Assembly: GCA_964411125.1 (NCBI GenBank)
Contig: CAYPJU010000002.1
Coordinates: forward strand, 124,001-188,000
Direction of reading: 5' to 3'
Source of the DNA: JBFIHF01 sp964411125
GTDB lineage: Bacteria > Myxococcota_A > Bradymonadia > Bradymonadales > Bradymonadaceae
Length of the DNA stretch: 64,000 bases
Shown in pieces: positions 17,176 to 25,728 of this stretch. The stretch's first letter is position 1. Each line of letters begins with the position of its first letter. The position numbers and the translations under genes were made by a program. The notes below the pieces were generated by a model. It had not been told where the DNA came from and ran no database searches. It saw nothing but the letters and a program-made list of their open reading frames with translations.

Positions 17176-18297
17176 GTGCTCCGACCCTCGACGGCGACGC
17201 TCGCCCTGGCGCTCACACTCGTGATGGGCTGCGCTCAGGGCACCGTCGACACCCCGATGGACGCGGGGGACGAGACGATCCTCCCTGGAAACAACGGGGG
17301 GACCGGCCGCGACATGACGGTCTTCTCACCGCCCGACATGGGGAACCCCCGCTGTAAGTTCTGCTGCCCCGAAGACATCACGTGTCTCGACGGAGTGACG
17401 GTTGGCCAGTGCCGCGCGGACGGCAGCGGCTTCGATCCGATCTCGTGCCCCGTCGGCCTGGTTTGCTCCAACGGGATGTGTATCTCGAGCGGTGCCAACA
17501 ACGGAACGAACAACGGGACGAACAACGGCACCAACAACGGGATGCCGCCGAGCAGTTGCAATCCGGGCGTGCGAGACTGCCTCGACGACGCGACGCTGCT
17601 CCTCTGCCGCCAGACCGGCGACGGCTGGGTCCAGATGACGTGCGACCAGGACCTGGTCTGTTCGCAAGGGTTCTGTACTCCCGACTCGCCGCTCGGCGCG
17701 ACGTGCAACGCCGACGGAGAGTGCGCTCCCGGCCGCTGCCGATGTGGAGACTCGGATTCCTGTCCTGCGTTCTTGAGCGCGGGGCTCTGCGTGGACGAGT
17801 CCTGCACCGACAACAGTTGCGGGCTGCGAGGCGCCTGCCTCGCCTCCTCGTCAGCTCCGCTCGGAGTCGACTTCGACCACTGCGTGAGGCTTTGCTCGGA
17901 GGAGGACCCGTGCCCGGGTGGATCCAAGTGCATGGGAGTGCCGGTCCACACCGCAGAGGGCGTGGTCTTCAAAGATGCGTGCTATTTCCCGGACGTCGTC
18001 GGCCTCGGCGAGACCTGCGCCTCGACGACGGAATGCATCTTCGGCCGTTGCCTCGTCGGGTACTTCGACACCGGGTACTGCAGTCGGCGCTGCGACGACG
18101 ATGGACAGTGCCCCAGTGGGTCTGCCTGCGTCGAGCTCCGCGCCGGCGAGTTCTGGTGCTCCGAGCTGTGCGGGGACGGGTCGGCGCTGTCGTCGGAACC
18201 GTGCCCGCTCGACGTTCCGAACCGCATCGACGTCGACTGCGCGTCGCTTCGAACGCAGAGCGGAGGCGTGAAGAGAGTTTGCGTCCGCCCCACCTAG
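17176..18297 (+). CDS. Cys-rich lipoprotein with NNGT linker
   Basis: A 373-residue secreted lipoprotein. The GTG start is followed by a signal ending LTLVMGC, so the mature protein begins at Cys19. About 36 Cys in the mature part are arranged in small clusters (CKFCCPEDITC, CSEEDPCPGGSKC, CDDDGQCPSGSAC), as in disulfide-rich surface proteins. A (Asn-Asn-Gly-Thr)n linker at about 108-122 comes from 12-base units, the same kind of linker as in the lipoprotein at 40327. Function unknown; the fold suggests a cell-surface or adhesive part. Pyruvate kinase starts 16 bases later. Confidence 0.75.
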   Translation: MLRPSTATLALALTLVMGCAQGTVDTPMDAGDETILPGNNGGTGRDMTVFSPPDMGNPRCKFCCPEDITCLDGVTVGQCRADGSGFDPISCPVGLVCSNGMCISSGANNGTNNGTNNGTNNGMPPSSCNPGVRDCLDDATLLLCRQTGDGWVQMTCDQDLVCSQGFCTPDSPLGATCNADGECAPGRCRCGDSDSCPAFLSAGLCVDESCTDNSCGLRGACLASSSAPLGVDFDHCVRLCSEEDPCPGGSKCMGVPVHTAEGVVFKDACYFPDVVGLGETCASTTECIFGRCLVGYFDTGYCSRRCDDDGQCPSGSACVELRAGEFWCSELCGDGSALSSEPCPLDVPNRIDVDCASLRTQSGGVKRVCVRPT

Positions 18298-18313
18298 TGA
18301 TACTCATGCGTCT

Positions 18314-19786
18314 ATGAGACGCGCGAAAATCGTTTGTACTCTCGGCCCCGCCTCCAGCGAAGAGTCCGTGCTCCGACGCATGATCGAAGCAGGGATGGAT
18401 GTGGCCCGCCTCAACTTTTCCCACGGCACCCACGAGCAGCACCGCGTGATGTGCGACATGATCCGGCACCTCGCCGGGGCGGTGGGCCGTCCCGTGGCCG
18501 TCCTGCAAGACCTGCAGGGGCCGAAGATTCGCGTCGGAACGTTCGAAGAGGGTTCGGTGAAGCTGTCGAAGGGGCAGCGATTCACCATCACGGTCGACGA
18601 CGTCATGGGCGACGAGAACCGCGTCGGCACCACCTACGAAAAGCTGCACGAAGACGTTCGAGCGGGCGACATCATGCTGCTCGACGACGGCTTGTTGCGG
18701 CTGAAGGTCGATGCGGTCGAGGGGCACGAGGTCATCACGACGGTCGAGGTCCCCGGGGTCCTCAAGAACAACAAGGGGATCAATCTGCCGAGCGCGGCCG
18801 TCTCGGCTCCGAGCCTCACCCCCAAGGACATCGAAGATTTCAAGTTCGGTCTCACGCTGGACGTCGACTACGTCGCGCTCTCGTTCGTCCGCTCTTCCCT
18901 GGACATCCACCAACTTCGTGCCCTCTTCCCCCCGAAGTGCGAGCTCAAGATCATCTCCAAGATCGAAAAGCCGCAGGCAGTCGAGGCGCTCGACGAGATC
19001 ATCGCGGTCTCGGACGGGATCATGATCGCGCGGGGAGACCTCGGGGTGGAACTTCCTCCTCAGGAGGTGCCCGTCATCCAGAAGACGGCGATCGCGGAGG
19101 CGAACGCGCTGGGGCGCATCTCGATCACCGCGACGCAGATGCTCGACTCGATGCAAGAGAACCCGCGCCCTACGCGTGCGGAGGCGTCCGACGTGGCGAA
19201 CGCCGTCCTCGACGGCACCGACGCCGTGATGTTGAGCGGCGAGTCGGCGTCCGGGCGCTACCCTGTGGAGTCCGTGCAGATGATGGCGAGCATCATCAGC
19301 GAGGTGGAGGGTTCCCCGGTCTACAAGAAGATCTCCCCGCCCGCCTTCATCCGGGAACTGAAGACGTTCCCCAACGCCGTCGCGAAGGCAGCGGCGGTCG
19401 CGGCCGAGGAGCTCGACGTGAAGGCGATCGTCGTGTTGACCTACAGCGGTGCGACCGCGCGACTGATGATGACCTACCGGCCGAGCAAGCCGATCATCGC
19501 CGTCACCCCGAACCAGCAACTACAGCGCCAGATGGCCCTCTACTGGGGGATCGCTGCGCACTGCGCCGAACTCGTCGACCCCGAGGCGGCCGCCAGAGAA
19601 GAGGAGTCCGGGCTCGCTGAAGAGATGACCCAGGCAACGTCGGGTGTGCTGGAGATGATCGAGGACCTACTGATCCAGCACCACGGCGGAAAACAGGGCG
19701 ACGAAATCATCGTCGTGATGGGTTTCCCCATGGATTCGGCCCGCGAAGCGAACCTGCTGAAGTTCCACCGTATCGGCGAAGCTTGA
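18314..19786 (+). CDS. pyk: Pyruvate kinase
   Basis: A 490-residue enzyme of normal length that makes pyruvate and ATP from phosphoenolpyruvate and ADP in the last step of glycolysis. Family marks are KIVCTLGPASS at the N-terminus, RLNFSHG, DLQGPKIRVG, MIARGDLGVELP (about 237-248) and TATQMLDSM; the C-terminal allosteric domain is complete (VLTYSGATARLM). A small palindrome, ctcat-gcgtct-atgag, covers the start codon. The stop touches the stop of the convergent gene with no bases between, so termination must happen inside one of the genes. Confidence 0.97.
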   Translation: MRRAKIVCTLGPASSEESVLRRMIEAGMDVARLNFSHGTHEQHRVMCDMIRHLAGAVGRPVAVLQDLQGPKIRVGTFEEGSVKLSKGQRFTITVDDVMGDENRVGTTYEKLHEDVRAGDIMLLDDGLLRLKVDAVEGHEVITTVEVPGVLKNNKGINLPSAAVSAPSLTPKDIEDFKFGLTLDVDYVALSFVRSSLDIHQLRALFPPKCELKIISKIEKPQAVEALDEIIAVSDGIMIARGDLGVELPPQEVPVIQKTAIAEANALGRISITATQMLDSMQENPRPTRAEASDVANAVLDGTDAVMLSGESASGRYPVESVQMMASIISEVEGSPVYKKISPPAFIRELKTFPNAVAKAAAVAAEELDVKAIVVLTYSGATARLMMTYRPSKPIIAVTPNQQLQRQMALYWGIAAHCAELVDPEAAAREEESGLAEEMTQATSGVLEMIEDLLIQHHGGKQGDEIIVVMGFPMDSAREANLLKFHRIGEA

Positions 19787-20824
19787 TCAGTTGTTGATCC
19801 GGATGAAGCGGAAACTCCCGCTCGCGATCTCGAAATAGAAACCGAAGGTGAAGTGCACGAGACCATCCTCGTCCTTCAACCCTTCGGGTGGGTTGTGGAA
19901 CGGTGCCGCCGACTGGATCGCACGGACTGCCTCGTCGTCGAAGAAGTCGAGGCCCGACGTCCGCGAGAGGTAGAGCCGTCGGACCGAACCGTCGCCGTTG
20001 AGCGTGACGTCCACCGTCGAGTACCGATCCTTCACGCCGTAGACGTTGCCGTACGGATCACGCTTTCGGTACTCGCTGACGGGCGACCACTGCTTCGAGA
20101 TCTGACGCTTCACCCGATCGAAGAAGGCCCAGTAGCGCGTCCTCTTTCGGTTGAGCAGAGTTCGGTCCCCTTCCTCCACATCGCGTAGATAATCGTTGGA
20201 GCCCCCCTCCCCGACCACCTCGGCGGCCATCGGGTCGGCGAGGCCGGGGAAGAGCTTCTGAGGGGAAGGCGCGGGCGGCGCGCTCTCCGCTCGCTCCGTG
20301 GCCGACACCCCGTCAGGCGTCTCTTCACGTTCCGGCTTCGGCTCCTCCGCCTTCTCCTCCGGGATCTCCCCCTCGGTCTTCGACTCGGGCACGGGTTCCG
20401 TCTGCGGAGTCGGCATCGCCTTGGGTGGCGCCGGTGCGCCTGGCGCCGCCTTCTTCACGGTCTCCTTCTCGGCGACCTCGTCGAACTGGTCCGCGAACCT
20501 GGCCTCGTCCGGCCGCTTCTCCTCGACTGGCGCCGGCAACGACACGTACTGCAATCGTTCCTCGGGGTTCTCCTCGTCCTCGGGCTTCTTCTCGTCGGGC
20601 GGCTCCGTCACTAGGTCGATCGAGAACTCGCTCGTCGCATCGAAGTTGGTGGTCTCGAGCACCTCCTGATCGGGCTGTAGTACGGCGATCAGCAGCAACA
20701 ACGGGATGTGCAGCAGCGCAGAGATCCCCAGCGCGACCCATGCCGCTCCCGTGTTGTCGGGTCGATTTCTCGAGCCAAGGTGCATAGTAACTCGCTGCGC
20801 GCGGTCTTTCTGATCCAACCGCAC
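19787..20824 (-). CDS. TonB-like energy transducer or TonB C-terminal-domain protein
   Basis: A 345-residue protein with a TonB-like layout: one helix (GAAWVALGISALLHIPLLLLIAV, about 26-48), a Pro/Glu/Lys-rich spacer (about 75-200) and a C-terminal domain holding VDVTLNGDGSVRRLYLSRTSGLDFFDDEAVRAI near 275-305. The spacer is mixed in composition, not the pure PE rod of the first TonB. No ExbB/ExbD lies beside it. It starts at a GTG with AAAGGA 7 bases upstream; an ATG at 20785 is the alternative. It may serve a different receptor set or a motility/secretion machine. Confidence 0.8.
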   Translation of the reverse strand: MRLDQKDRAQRVTMHLGSRNRPDNTGAAWVALGISALLHIPLLLLIAVLQPDQEVLETTNFDATSEFSIDLVTEPPDEKKPEDEENPEERLQYVSLPAPVEEKRPDEARFADQFDEVAEKETVKKAAPGAPAPPKAMPTPQTEPVPESKTEGEIPEEKAEEPKPEREETPDGVSATERAESAPPAPSPQKLFPGLADPMAAEVVGEGGSNDYLRDVEEGDRTLLNRKRTRYWAFFDRVKRQISKQWSPVSEYRKRDPYGNVYGVKDRYSTVDVTLNGDGSVRRLYLSRTSGLDFFDDEAVRAIQSAAPFHNPPEGLKDEDGLVHFTFGFYFEIASGSFRFIRINN

Positions 20825-20955
20825 GACCGGGTCCTTTATTCTAGCAGACTCCCGCGTCGGAGTGGACGAGACCGCTACGACGAACGGGAGTACGTCGAAA
20901 GCTATTCACCTCCGCTGTATGCGCCACGGTGGAGCCTCGGGTAGCGGCGAGCGGC
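20825..20955. other. Intergenic, start region of TonB-like gene, no gene seen
   Basis: This 131-base stretch upstream of the TonB-like gene at 19787-20824 holds its leader (AAAGGA) and then GC-rich sequence running into the N gap. No gene or clear promoter motif can be supported. The word tgcgccacg occurs here and again just after the gap, so the gap lies inside a repeated area. Confidence 0.5.
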
Positions 20956-21055
20956 NNNNNNNNNNNNNNNNNNNNNNNNNNNNNNNNNNNNNNNNNNNNN
21001 NNNNNNNNNNNNNNNNNNNNNNNNNNNNNNNNNNNNNNNNNNNNNNNNNNNNNNN
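20956..21055. other. 100-N assembly gap (real break)
   Basis: Exactly 100 N of arbitrary length. Unlike the other two gaps, the flanks do not repeat each other. The right side starts in a 7-base microsatellite, so the break was probably caused by repeats. Confidence 0.9.
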
Positions 21056-21090
21056 AAGCGGGAAGCGGGAAGCGGGAAGCGGGAAGCGCC
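21056..21090. repeat. GCGGGAA heptanucleotide microsatellite (partial)
   Basis: At least four tandem copies of a 7-base unit (gcgggaa) begin directly at the gap, so the full array length is unknown. It recalls the short tandemly repeated repeats of seven bases known in some bacteria, and is like the second array near 52720. Confidence 0.8.
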
Positions 21091-21116
21091 CTCCCCCGCC
21101 GATGCGCCACGAGCGA

Positions 21117-21279
21117 GAGCGGAGGTGCCGGGTTCAGACCGAGCCAGCGGCGGGGATTGGCGTCGGATTTCGTTCCGGCGAGCGCAGGCGATGCCAGCGG
21201 CATCGTCGAGCACCGCCGGGGCGGAAGACGATGCCAATCCCCGCTGCTGGCGACGGTCTGAATCCCGGCACCTCCGCTC
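21117..21279. repeat. About 160-bp imperfect palindrome after the GGDEF gene
   Basis: The arms at about 21117-21163 and 21231-21278 are imperfect reverse complements (gcggaggtgccggg... against ...cccggcacctccgc) around a loop of about 65 bases. The loop has its own small palindrome (gatgccagcggcatc). The structure begins at the stop codon of the GGDEF gene. There is no transposase frame and no T-run. The word gaccgagcc also occurs in the palindrome at 7498. Confidence 0.75.
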
Positions 21280-22200
21280 CTAAAAACAGACGCGGTTGCG
21301 ACCCGTTTTCTTGGCTTCGTAGAGCCGGTCGTCGGCGAGCTTGATGAAGACGAAGGGGCTGATCTCGGTGGGATCGGGAGTTCCGCCGCCGGTGGTAGCG
21401 GCGTTGTACTCGTCGAGATCGGCGACGCCCATCGAGAGCGTGACCGGGATCGAGATGTTGTCGAAGTGGAAGGGCTCCGCTTCGATCAGCCTCCGGATCT
21501 TCTCGGCGAGCTTGGCCCCGTCGTGCTTGGGGATCTCGGGGAGGAGGAGCGCGAACTCTTCGCCGCCGTAGCGGGCGAAGATGTCGTCGCGTCGGATATG
21601 CAACAACACGCGCTTGGCGACCTGGCGCAGGACGTGGTCCCCGGCGAGGTGCCCGTAGGTGTCGTTGATCCCCTTGAAGTGGTCGATGTCGCACATCACG
21701 AGCGAGAGCGCCCGTTCGTAGCGCAACGAGCGGCTCATCTCGCGCTCCATCTCCTTGATGAAGTAGCGCTTGTTGTAGACCTGCGTGAGTCCGTCGGTCG
21801 TGGTGAGGCGGTAAATCTCGTCGTGGTATTGCGCCTCGATGTTCGAGCCCGAGAGGAACTTGAAGATCGTGCGTCCGATCTTGATCTGGTCTCCGTCGAC
21901 GAGGCGCTTTTCGCGGACCGGCAGGTCGTTGACGTAGGTCCCGTTGGTGGACTCGAGGTCGCGGGCGAGGACGGTGTCCCCGTAATTGTCGATGACGGCG
22001 TGGCTACGTGAGATCGATTCCTCGTCGACCTGAATGTCGACCTTGCTCGATCGACCGATGACGGTCGATGTCTGAGCCAGAACGTACTTCTTGCCCAGAT
22101 CGGCGCCGTTGATCACGACGAGGCACGCCTCACGCTTCGGCGTGTTGGCCGGTGCCTTCGTGATCACCGTCACGACTGTGCTGTCTTTTCCGGAGGACAT
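21280..22200 (-). CDS. FHA-GGDEF diguanylate cyclase
   Basis: A 306-residue signalling protein. Residues about 25-115 are an FHA domain (VIGRSSKVDIQVDEESISRSH; later LESTNGTYVND), which reads phosphothreonine. Residues about 135-305 are a GGDEF domain with RYGGEEF near 208, the active-site form, plus DIDHFKGINDTYGH. It should make cyclic di-GMP, with activity governed by binding a phosphorylated partner; such FHA-GGDEF proteins are common in this group. The ATG at 22200 has GGGGAG 11 bases upstream; a GTG 12 bases further is possible. The gene ends in a large palindrome. Confidence 0.93.
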   Translation of the reverse strand: MSSGKDSTVVTVITKAPANTPKREACLVVINGADLGKKYVLAQTSTVIGRSSKVDIQVDEESISRSHAVIDNYGDTVLARDLESTNGTYVNDLPVREKRLVDGDQIKIGRTIFKFLSGSNIEAQYHDEIYRLTTTDGLTQVYNKRYFIKEMEREMSRSLRYERALSLVMCDIDHFKGINDTYGHLAGDHVLRQVAKRVLLHIRRDDIFARYGGEEFALLLPEIPKHDGAKLAEKIRRLIEAEPFHFDNISIPVTLSMGVADLDEYNAATTGGGTPDPTEISPFVFIKLADDRLYEAKKTGRNRVCF

Positions 22201-22455
22201 GCGCCCGTTCACTCCCCGGCGCCGTGAGGACGGCCAGAAGACAATTTACGTGGAATTTACCAATGACTTTCACAGGCAGTGTAACCGCACCGCCCCCCGA
22301 ATTGCAAAACGATCGTCAGTTCGCCCATCGCCGCGCACTGCCCCGCCTTCGCCCGAGTCCCCCTGTTTCGGCCCGCGAGTGCGCCACAGCGCTTGCGATT
22401 TTCGGACGCGCGCTCCTATATTGCCGCCGCTTGGCCAACTCCCACGGGCAGCGAC

Positions 22456-23400
22456 ATGGCCTTCCTCCCAGACTACTCGAACCTCCGGGGCACCGCTCGA
22501 AGGGGTGACGACCCGAAGCTCCTCGACGGGCGTGCGATAGCACGCAGCGTTCGAAAGGAGGTCCGGTATGCCGTGCAGCGACTCGCCGAGCACGACGTCG
22601 TGCCCCGGCTCGCCGTCCTGCTGGTCGGCGACGACCCCGCGTCGCACATCTACGTGCAGAACAAAGTGAAGTCGTGCAAGAAGGTCGGGATTCGGTCGCA
22701 GAAAATCATCCTCCCCGACGAGACCCCGGCACACGAAGTCTACGACAAGCTGCGCGAACTCTCGGACGACCCCGAGGTCGACGGCGTCCTTCTGCAGTTG
22801 CCCCTCCCACCGCAGATCGATCCGCTCACGGCGATCGAACGGATCGCCCCCGATCGCGACGTCGACGGGTTCCATCCCCGCAACCTCGGGATGTTGATGG
22901 CGTGGCGGGGGGAGCTGGAGCCATGCACCCCCCGTGGGATCATGACGTTGTTGCGGGCCTACGGGGTCGACCCGAGCGGGAAGAGTGCGGTGGTCGTCGG
23001 TAGAAGCCTCGGCGTCGGACGACCGATGGCGCAGATGTTGGTGCGCGCAGACGCCACCGTGACGGTCTGCCACCGGCACACCGTCGAGCTACGACAGCGC
23101 GTAGCCGACGCGGAGATCCTGATCGTCGCCACCGGCGTCGCCGAGCTCGTCAAGGGGGAGTGGGTTCGCCCCGGCGCGACCGTCGTCGACGTCGGCATCA
23201 CGCGCCGCGAAGACGGCACCCTGGTGGGGGACGTCGAGTACGAAGCGGCCAGGGAGCGCGCCGCGTTCATCACCCCCGTCCCCGGCGGCGTCGGACCGAT
23301 GACCGTCGCGACACTGCTCGAAAACACCGTCCGCGCCGCCTGCGCGCGCCGCGGCATCGATATCGACAACCGAAAGCTTCGAGAGGAGAACCACGCGTGA
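22456..23400 (+). CDS. folD: Bifunctional methylenetetrahydrofolate dehydrogenase/cyclohydrolase FolD
   Basis: A 314-residue protein, slightly longer than usual because of about 20 extra N-terminal residues. FolD interconverts methylene-, methenyl- and 10-formyl-THF. The catalytic Tyr66 and Lys70 fall in YVQNK, and the family signature PGGVGPMT is present. The NADP loop reads GRSLGVGRPM in place of the common GRSNIVGRPM. The start at 22456 is chosen over an upstream ATG as it sits at the expected distance from the fold. Its stop overlaps gcvT, linking the folate step to glycine cleavage. Confidence 0.95.
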   Translation: MAFLPDYSNLRGTARRGDDPKLLDGRAIARSVRKEVRYAVQRLAEHDVVPRLAVLLVGDDPASHIYVQNKVKSCKKVGIRSQKIILPDETPAHEVYDKLRELSDDPEVDGVLLQLPLPPQIDPLTAIERIAPDRDVDGFHPRNLGMLMAWRGELEPCTPRGIMTLLRAYGVDPSGKSAVVVGRSLGVGRPMAQMLVRADATVTVCHRHTVELRQRVADAEILIVATGVAELVKGEWVRPGATVVDVGITRREDGTLVGDVEYEAARERAAFITPVPGGVGPMTVATLLENTVRAACARRGIDIDNRKLREENHA

Positions 23401-24494
23401 GCGACGAACTGCGACACCTCCCGTTGGAAGAACGCCACATCGCGCTCGGCGCGCGGCTCATGCCGTTCGCGGGTTACCACATGCCGGTGCAGTACGCCGG
23501 GATCAAAGAAGAGCACCACGCCGTGCGGACGAACGTCGGGATCTTCGACGTCTCCCACATGGGCGAGATCGAGTTCCGCGGCCCGGATGCCGTGGCCGCC
23601 GTGGACCATCTCGTCACCAACGACTTCTCGAAGGTCGGCGACGGCGAGGCTCAGTACTCGGTGATGTGCAACGAGGACGGCGGGATCGTCGACGATCTGA
23701 TCGCCTATCGAATCAGCGCGGAGCACATCCTCGTCTGCGTGAACGCCGCCAACCGCGCCAAAGACTTCGAACACATGAAGCGCCACACGACGGGAGACGT
23801 CGAGGTCGAGGACACCAGCGACTCGTTCGTCCAGCTCGCCGTACAGGGCCCCAACGCCGAGGCACTGCTCGATCCGCTCACCGAGCTCGACCTTCCGAAC
23901 TTCGGCTTTCGCCGAGGGGCGTGGTCGACGGTCGCCGGTCGTCGCACCTTCGTCACCCGTGGTGGCTACACCGGAGAAGACGGCTTCGAGCTCTACGTGG
24001 GGGTCGCCGACGGAGGAGCCGTCTTCGACGCCGTGATGGAACGCGGGGAGGAGTTCGGTCTTCAGCCCTGCGGGCTCGGATGCCGCGACACCTTGCGGCT
24101 CGAAGCGAAACTGTTGCTCTACGGCTCCGACATGGACGAGACCACCGACCCGTTCGAGGCGGGGCTCGGTTGGGTCGTGAAGCTCGACCAGGCCAATTTC
24201 GTCGGCCGCGACGCGTTGCTGAAGAAGAAGGCCGAGGGCGTCACGCGACGCCTGCGCGGCCTGGTCCTTCGCGACCGCGGCGTGCTGCGTCCTCACTATC
24301 CGATCATGGTGGGTGAACGGACGGTTGGCGAAACGACGAGCGGGTCTTACAGTCCGACGCTCGACAAGAGCATCGGCCTCGGGTGGATCGAGGTCGACCA
24401 CGCCAACGACGACACGGTCGAAGTCGAAGTCCGAGGTCGCCGGCTCACCACCGAAGTCACGAAATCCCCGTTCTACAAGCGAGACAAGTCGTAA
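23397..24494 (+). CDS. gcvT: Glycine cleavage system T protein (aminomethyltransferase)
   Basis: A 365-residue protein of normal length. GcvT moves the aminomethyl carbon from the H protein to tetrahydrofolate, releasing ammonia and methylene-THF. Motifs include MPFAGYHMPVQY, VGIFDVSHMGEI and the late ETTSGSYSPTLDKSIGLGWI. It begins at GTG within the folD stop (GTGA). gcvH follows after 9 bases. GcvP and the L protein are not in the window, so the complex is only partly encoded here. Confidence 0.95.
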   Translation: MSDELRHLPLEERHIALGARLMPFAGYHMPVQYAGIKEEHHAVRTNVGIFDVSHMGEIEFRGPDAVAAVDHLVTNDFSKVGDGEAQYSVMCNEDGGIVDDLIAYRISAEHILVCVNAANRAKDFEHMKRHTTGDVEVEDTSDSFVQLAVQGPNAEALLDPLTELDLPNFGFRRGAWSTVAGRRTFVTRGGYTGEDGFELYVGVADGGAVFDAVMERGEEFGLQPCGLGCRDTLRLEAKLLLYGSDMDETTDPFEAGLGWVVKLDQANFVGRDALLKKKAEGVTRRLRGLVLRDRGVLRPHYPIMVGERTVGETTSGSYSPTLDKSIGLGWIEVDHANDDTVEVEVRGRRLTTEVTKSPFYKRDKS

Positions 24495-24503
24495 GAGGTC
24501 GCG

Positions 24504-24887
24504 ATGGAAATCCCCGAAGGATACATGTTCACCGAAGATCACGAATGGGTCTTTCTCGAAGGAGAAGGCATCGTTCGGATCGGAATCACCGCCTACGCGC
24601 AGGACGCGCTGGGCGACATCGTCTACTTCGAGGCTCCGGCTGTCGGGGAGACCTTCTCGGCCGGCGACGAGCTCGCCGTCGTCGAGTCGGTGAAGGCGGT
24701 GTCGGACGTCTACGCGCCCGTCTCCGGCGAGGTCACCGAGTTCAACGAAGCGGTGGTCGACACCCCGGAGCTCATCAACGAGAAACCTTACGGTGACGGA
24801 TGGTTGCTGAAGATGCGGGTCGACGATCCGACCTCGCTCGACGACCTGATGACCGCGGAAGAGTACGCCGACCACGTCGGAAGCTGA
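24504..24887 (+). CDS. gcvH: Glycine cleavage system H protein
   Basis: A 127-residue lipoyl carrier. The lipoylated Lys is Lys64 in VESVKAVSDVYAPVSG, and EDHEWVFLEG matches the N-terminal family signature. It shuttles the aminomethyl group between P, T and L proteins. It is last in folD-gcvT-gcvH and stops 4 bases before the stop of the convergent DUF72 gene. Confidence 0.97.
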   Translation: MEIPEGYMFTEDHEWVFLEGEGIVRIGITAYAQDALGDIVYFEAPAVGETFSAGDELAVVESVKAVSDVYAPVSGEVTEFNEAVVDTPELINEKPYGDGWLLKMRVDDPTSLDDLMTAEEYADHVGS

Positions 24888-24891
24888 CGCG

Positions 24892-25728
24892 TCATTCCTC
24901 CTCGCCCCCCTCCCCCGGCGAGGCCAGACTTTGTCGAACCCGTCGCGCGATCTGCCGGATGGTCTCGGGCGAATGCCCCGAGTAGTTGTTGTTCACGTAC
25001 GCGAACACGGTCCCGCCGTAGTCGAGGAAGTGACGGATCCGGGGGATCCACCACTCGATCTCCGTCTCGCGGTCGATCTGCACCTCGTCGAACCGCTCGA
25101 TGACGTTCTGCCGCCCCAGAAACCGCACGTAGACGAACCGCGACGTTACACGCCAGAAGCGCTGCATCGTCCCGCTGCACGTCACGCAGAGCCCGACGTT
25201 CCATTTCTTTAGTAGGTCGGCGAACGGCTCCCCGAGCCAGCTCTTGTGACGAACCTCCACCGCGTACATCAGCCCGTCCGGGAGTCCCTCGAGAAAACGT
25301 TCGAGGGCGTCGAAGCCTCGGACGTCGAAAGTCGGCGGAAGTTGGATGAGGAGCGGCCCCAGCTTGGGACCGAGTTCGGTCATCGTCTCGACGAAGCGGT
25401 AGGTCTCCTCCTCGCAGCGCACGAGGCGTGCCTCGTGGGTGATGGTCCGGGGAAACTTCGCGGCGAAGACGAAGTCGTCCGGCGTTCGTTCGTGCCAGCC
25501 CTGCACGGTGCGCATCGTCGGGGCGCCGTAGAACGTCGAGTCGATCTCGACCGTGCGAAACTGGGTGGCGTAGTGCACCAGCCGGTCTGGCTGCGAGGTA
25601 CCAGGCGGATAAAACGGACCTTCCCAGTCGTCGTAAGACCACCCCGCGGAGCCGAGCCAGAGGGATGGATGAACGATCCGGTCGGGCGCCTGCTCGGCCT
25701 CGGGTTCGTCGAACAGCCATTCATTCAC
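24892..25728 (-). CDS. DUF72 (YecE-like) protein
   Basis: A 278-residue protein of the DUF72/YecE family, a TIM-barrel family of unknown function. Visible marks are WLGSAGWSYDDWEGPFYPPG, FRTVEIDSTFYGAPT, FAAKFPRTITH and a late FAYVNNNYSGHSPETI. Members are near-universal in bacteria and no activity is agreed. The GTG start at 25728 overlaps the histidine kinase end by 8 bases, so it is the third gene of an Lgt-like / kinase / DUF72 operon. It is convergent with gcvH. Confidence 0.92.
   Translation of the reverse strand: MNEWLFDEPEAEQAPDRIVHPSLWLGSAGWSYDDWEGPFYPPGTSQPDRLVHYATQFRTVEIDSTFYGAPTMRTVQGWHERTPDDFVFAAKFPRTITHEARLVRCEEETYRFVETMTELGPKLGPLLIQLPPTFDVRGFDALERFLEGLPDGLMYAVEVRHKSWLGEPFADLLKKWNVGLCVTCSGTMQRFWRVTSRFVYVRFLGRQNVIERFDEVQIDRETEIEWWIPRIRHFLDYGGTVFAYVNNNYSGHSPETIRQIARRVRQSLASPGEGGEEE

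Noticed and set aside
21117..21279. Insertion sequence or MITE
   Set aside because: There is a long palindrome, but no transposase frame, no target-site duplication and no second copy in the window. A mobile origin cannot be shown.
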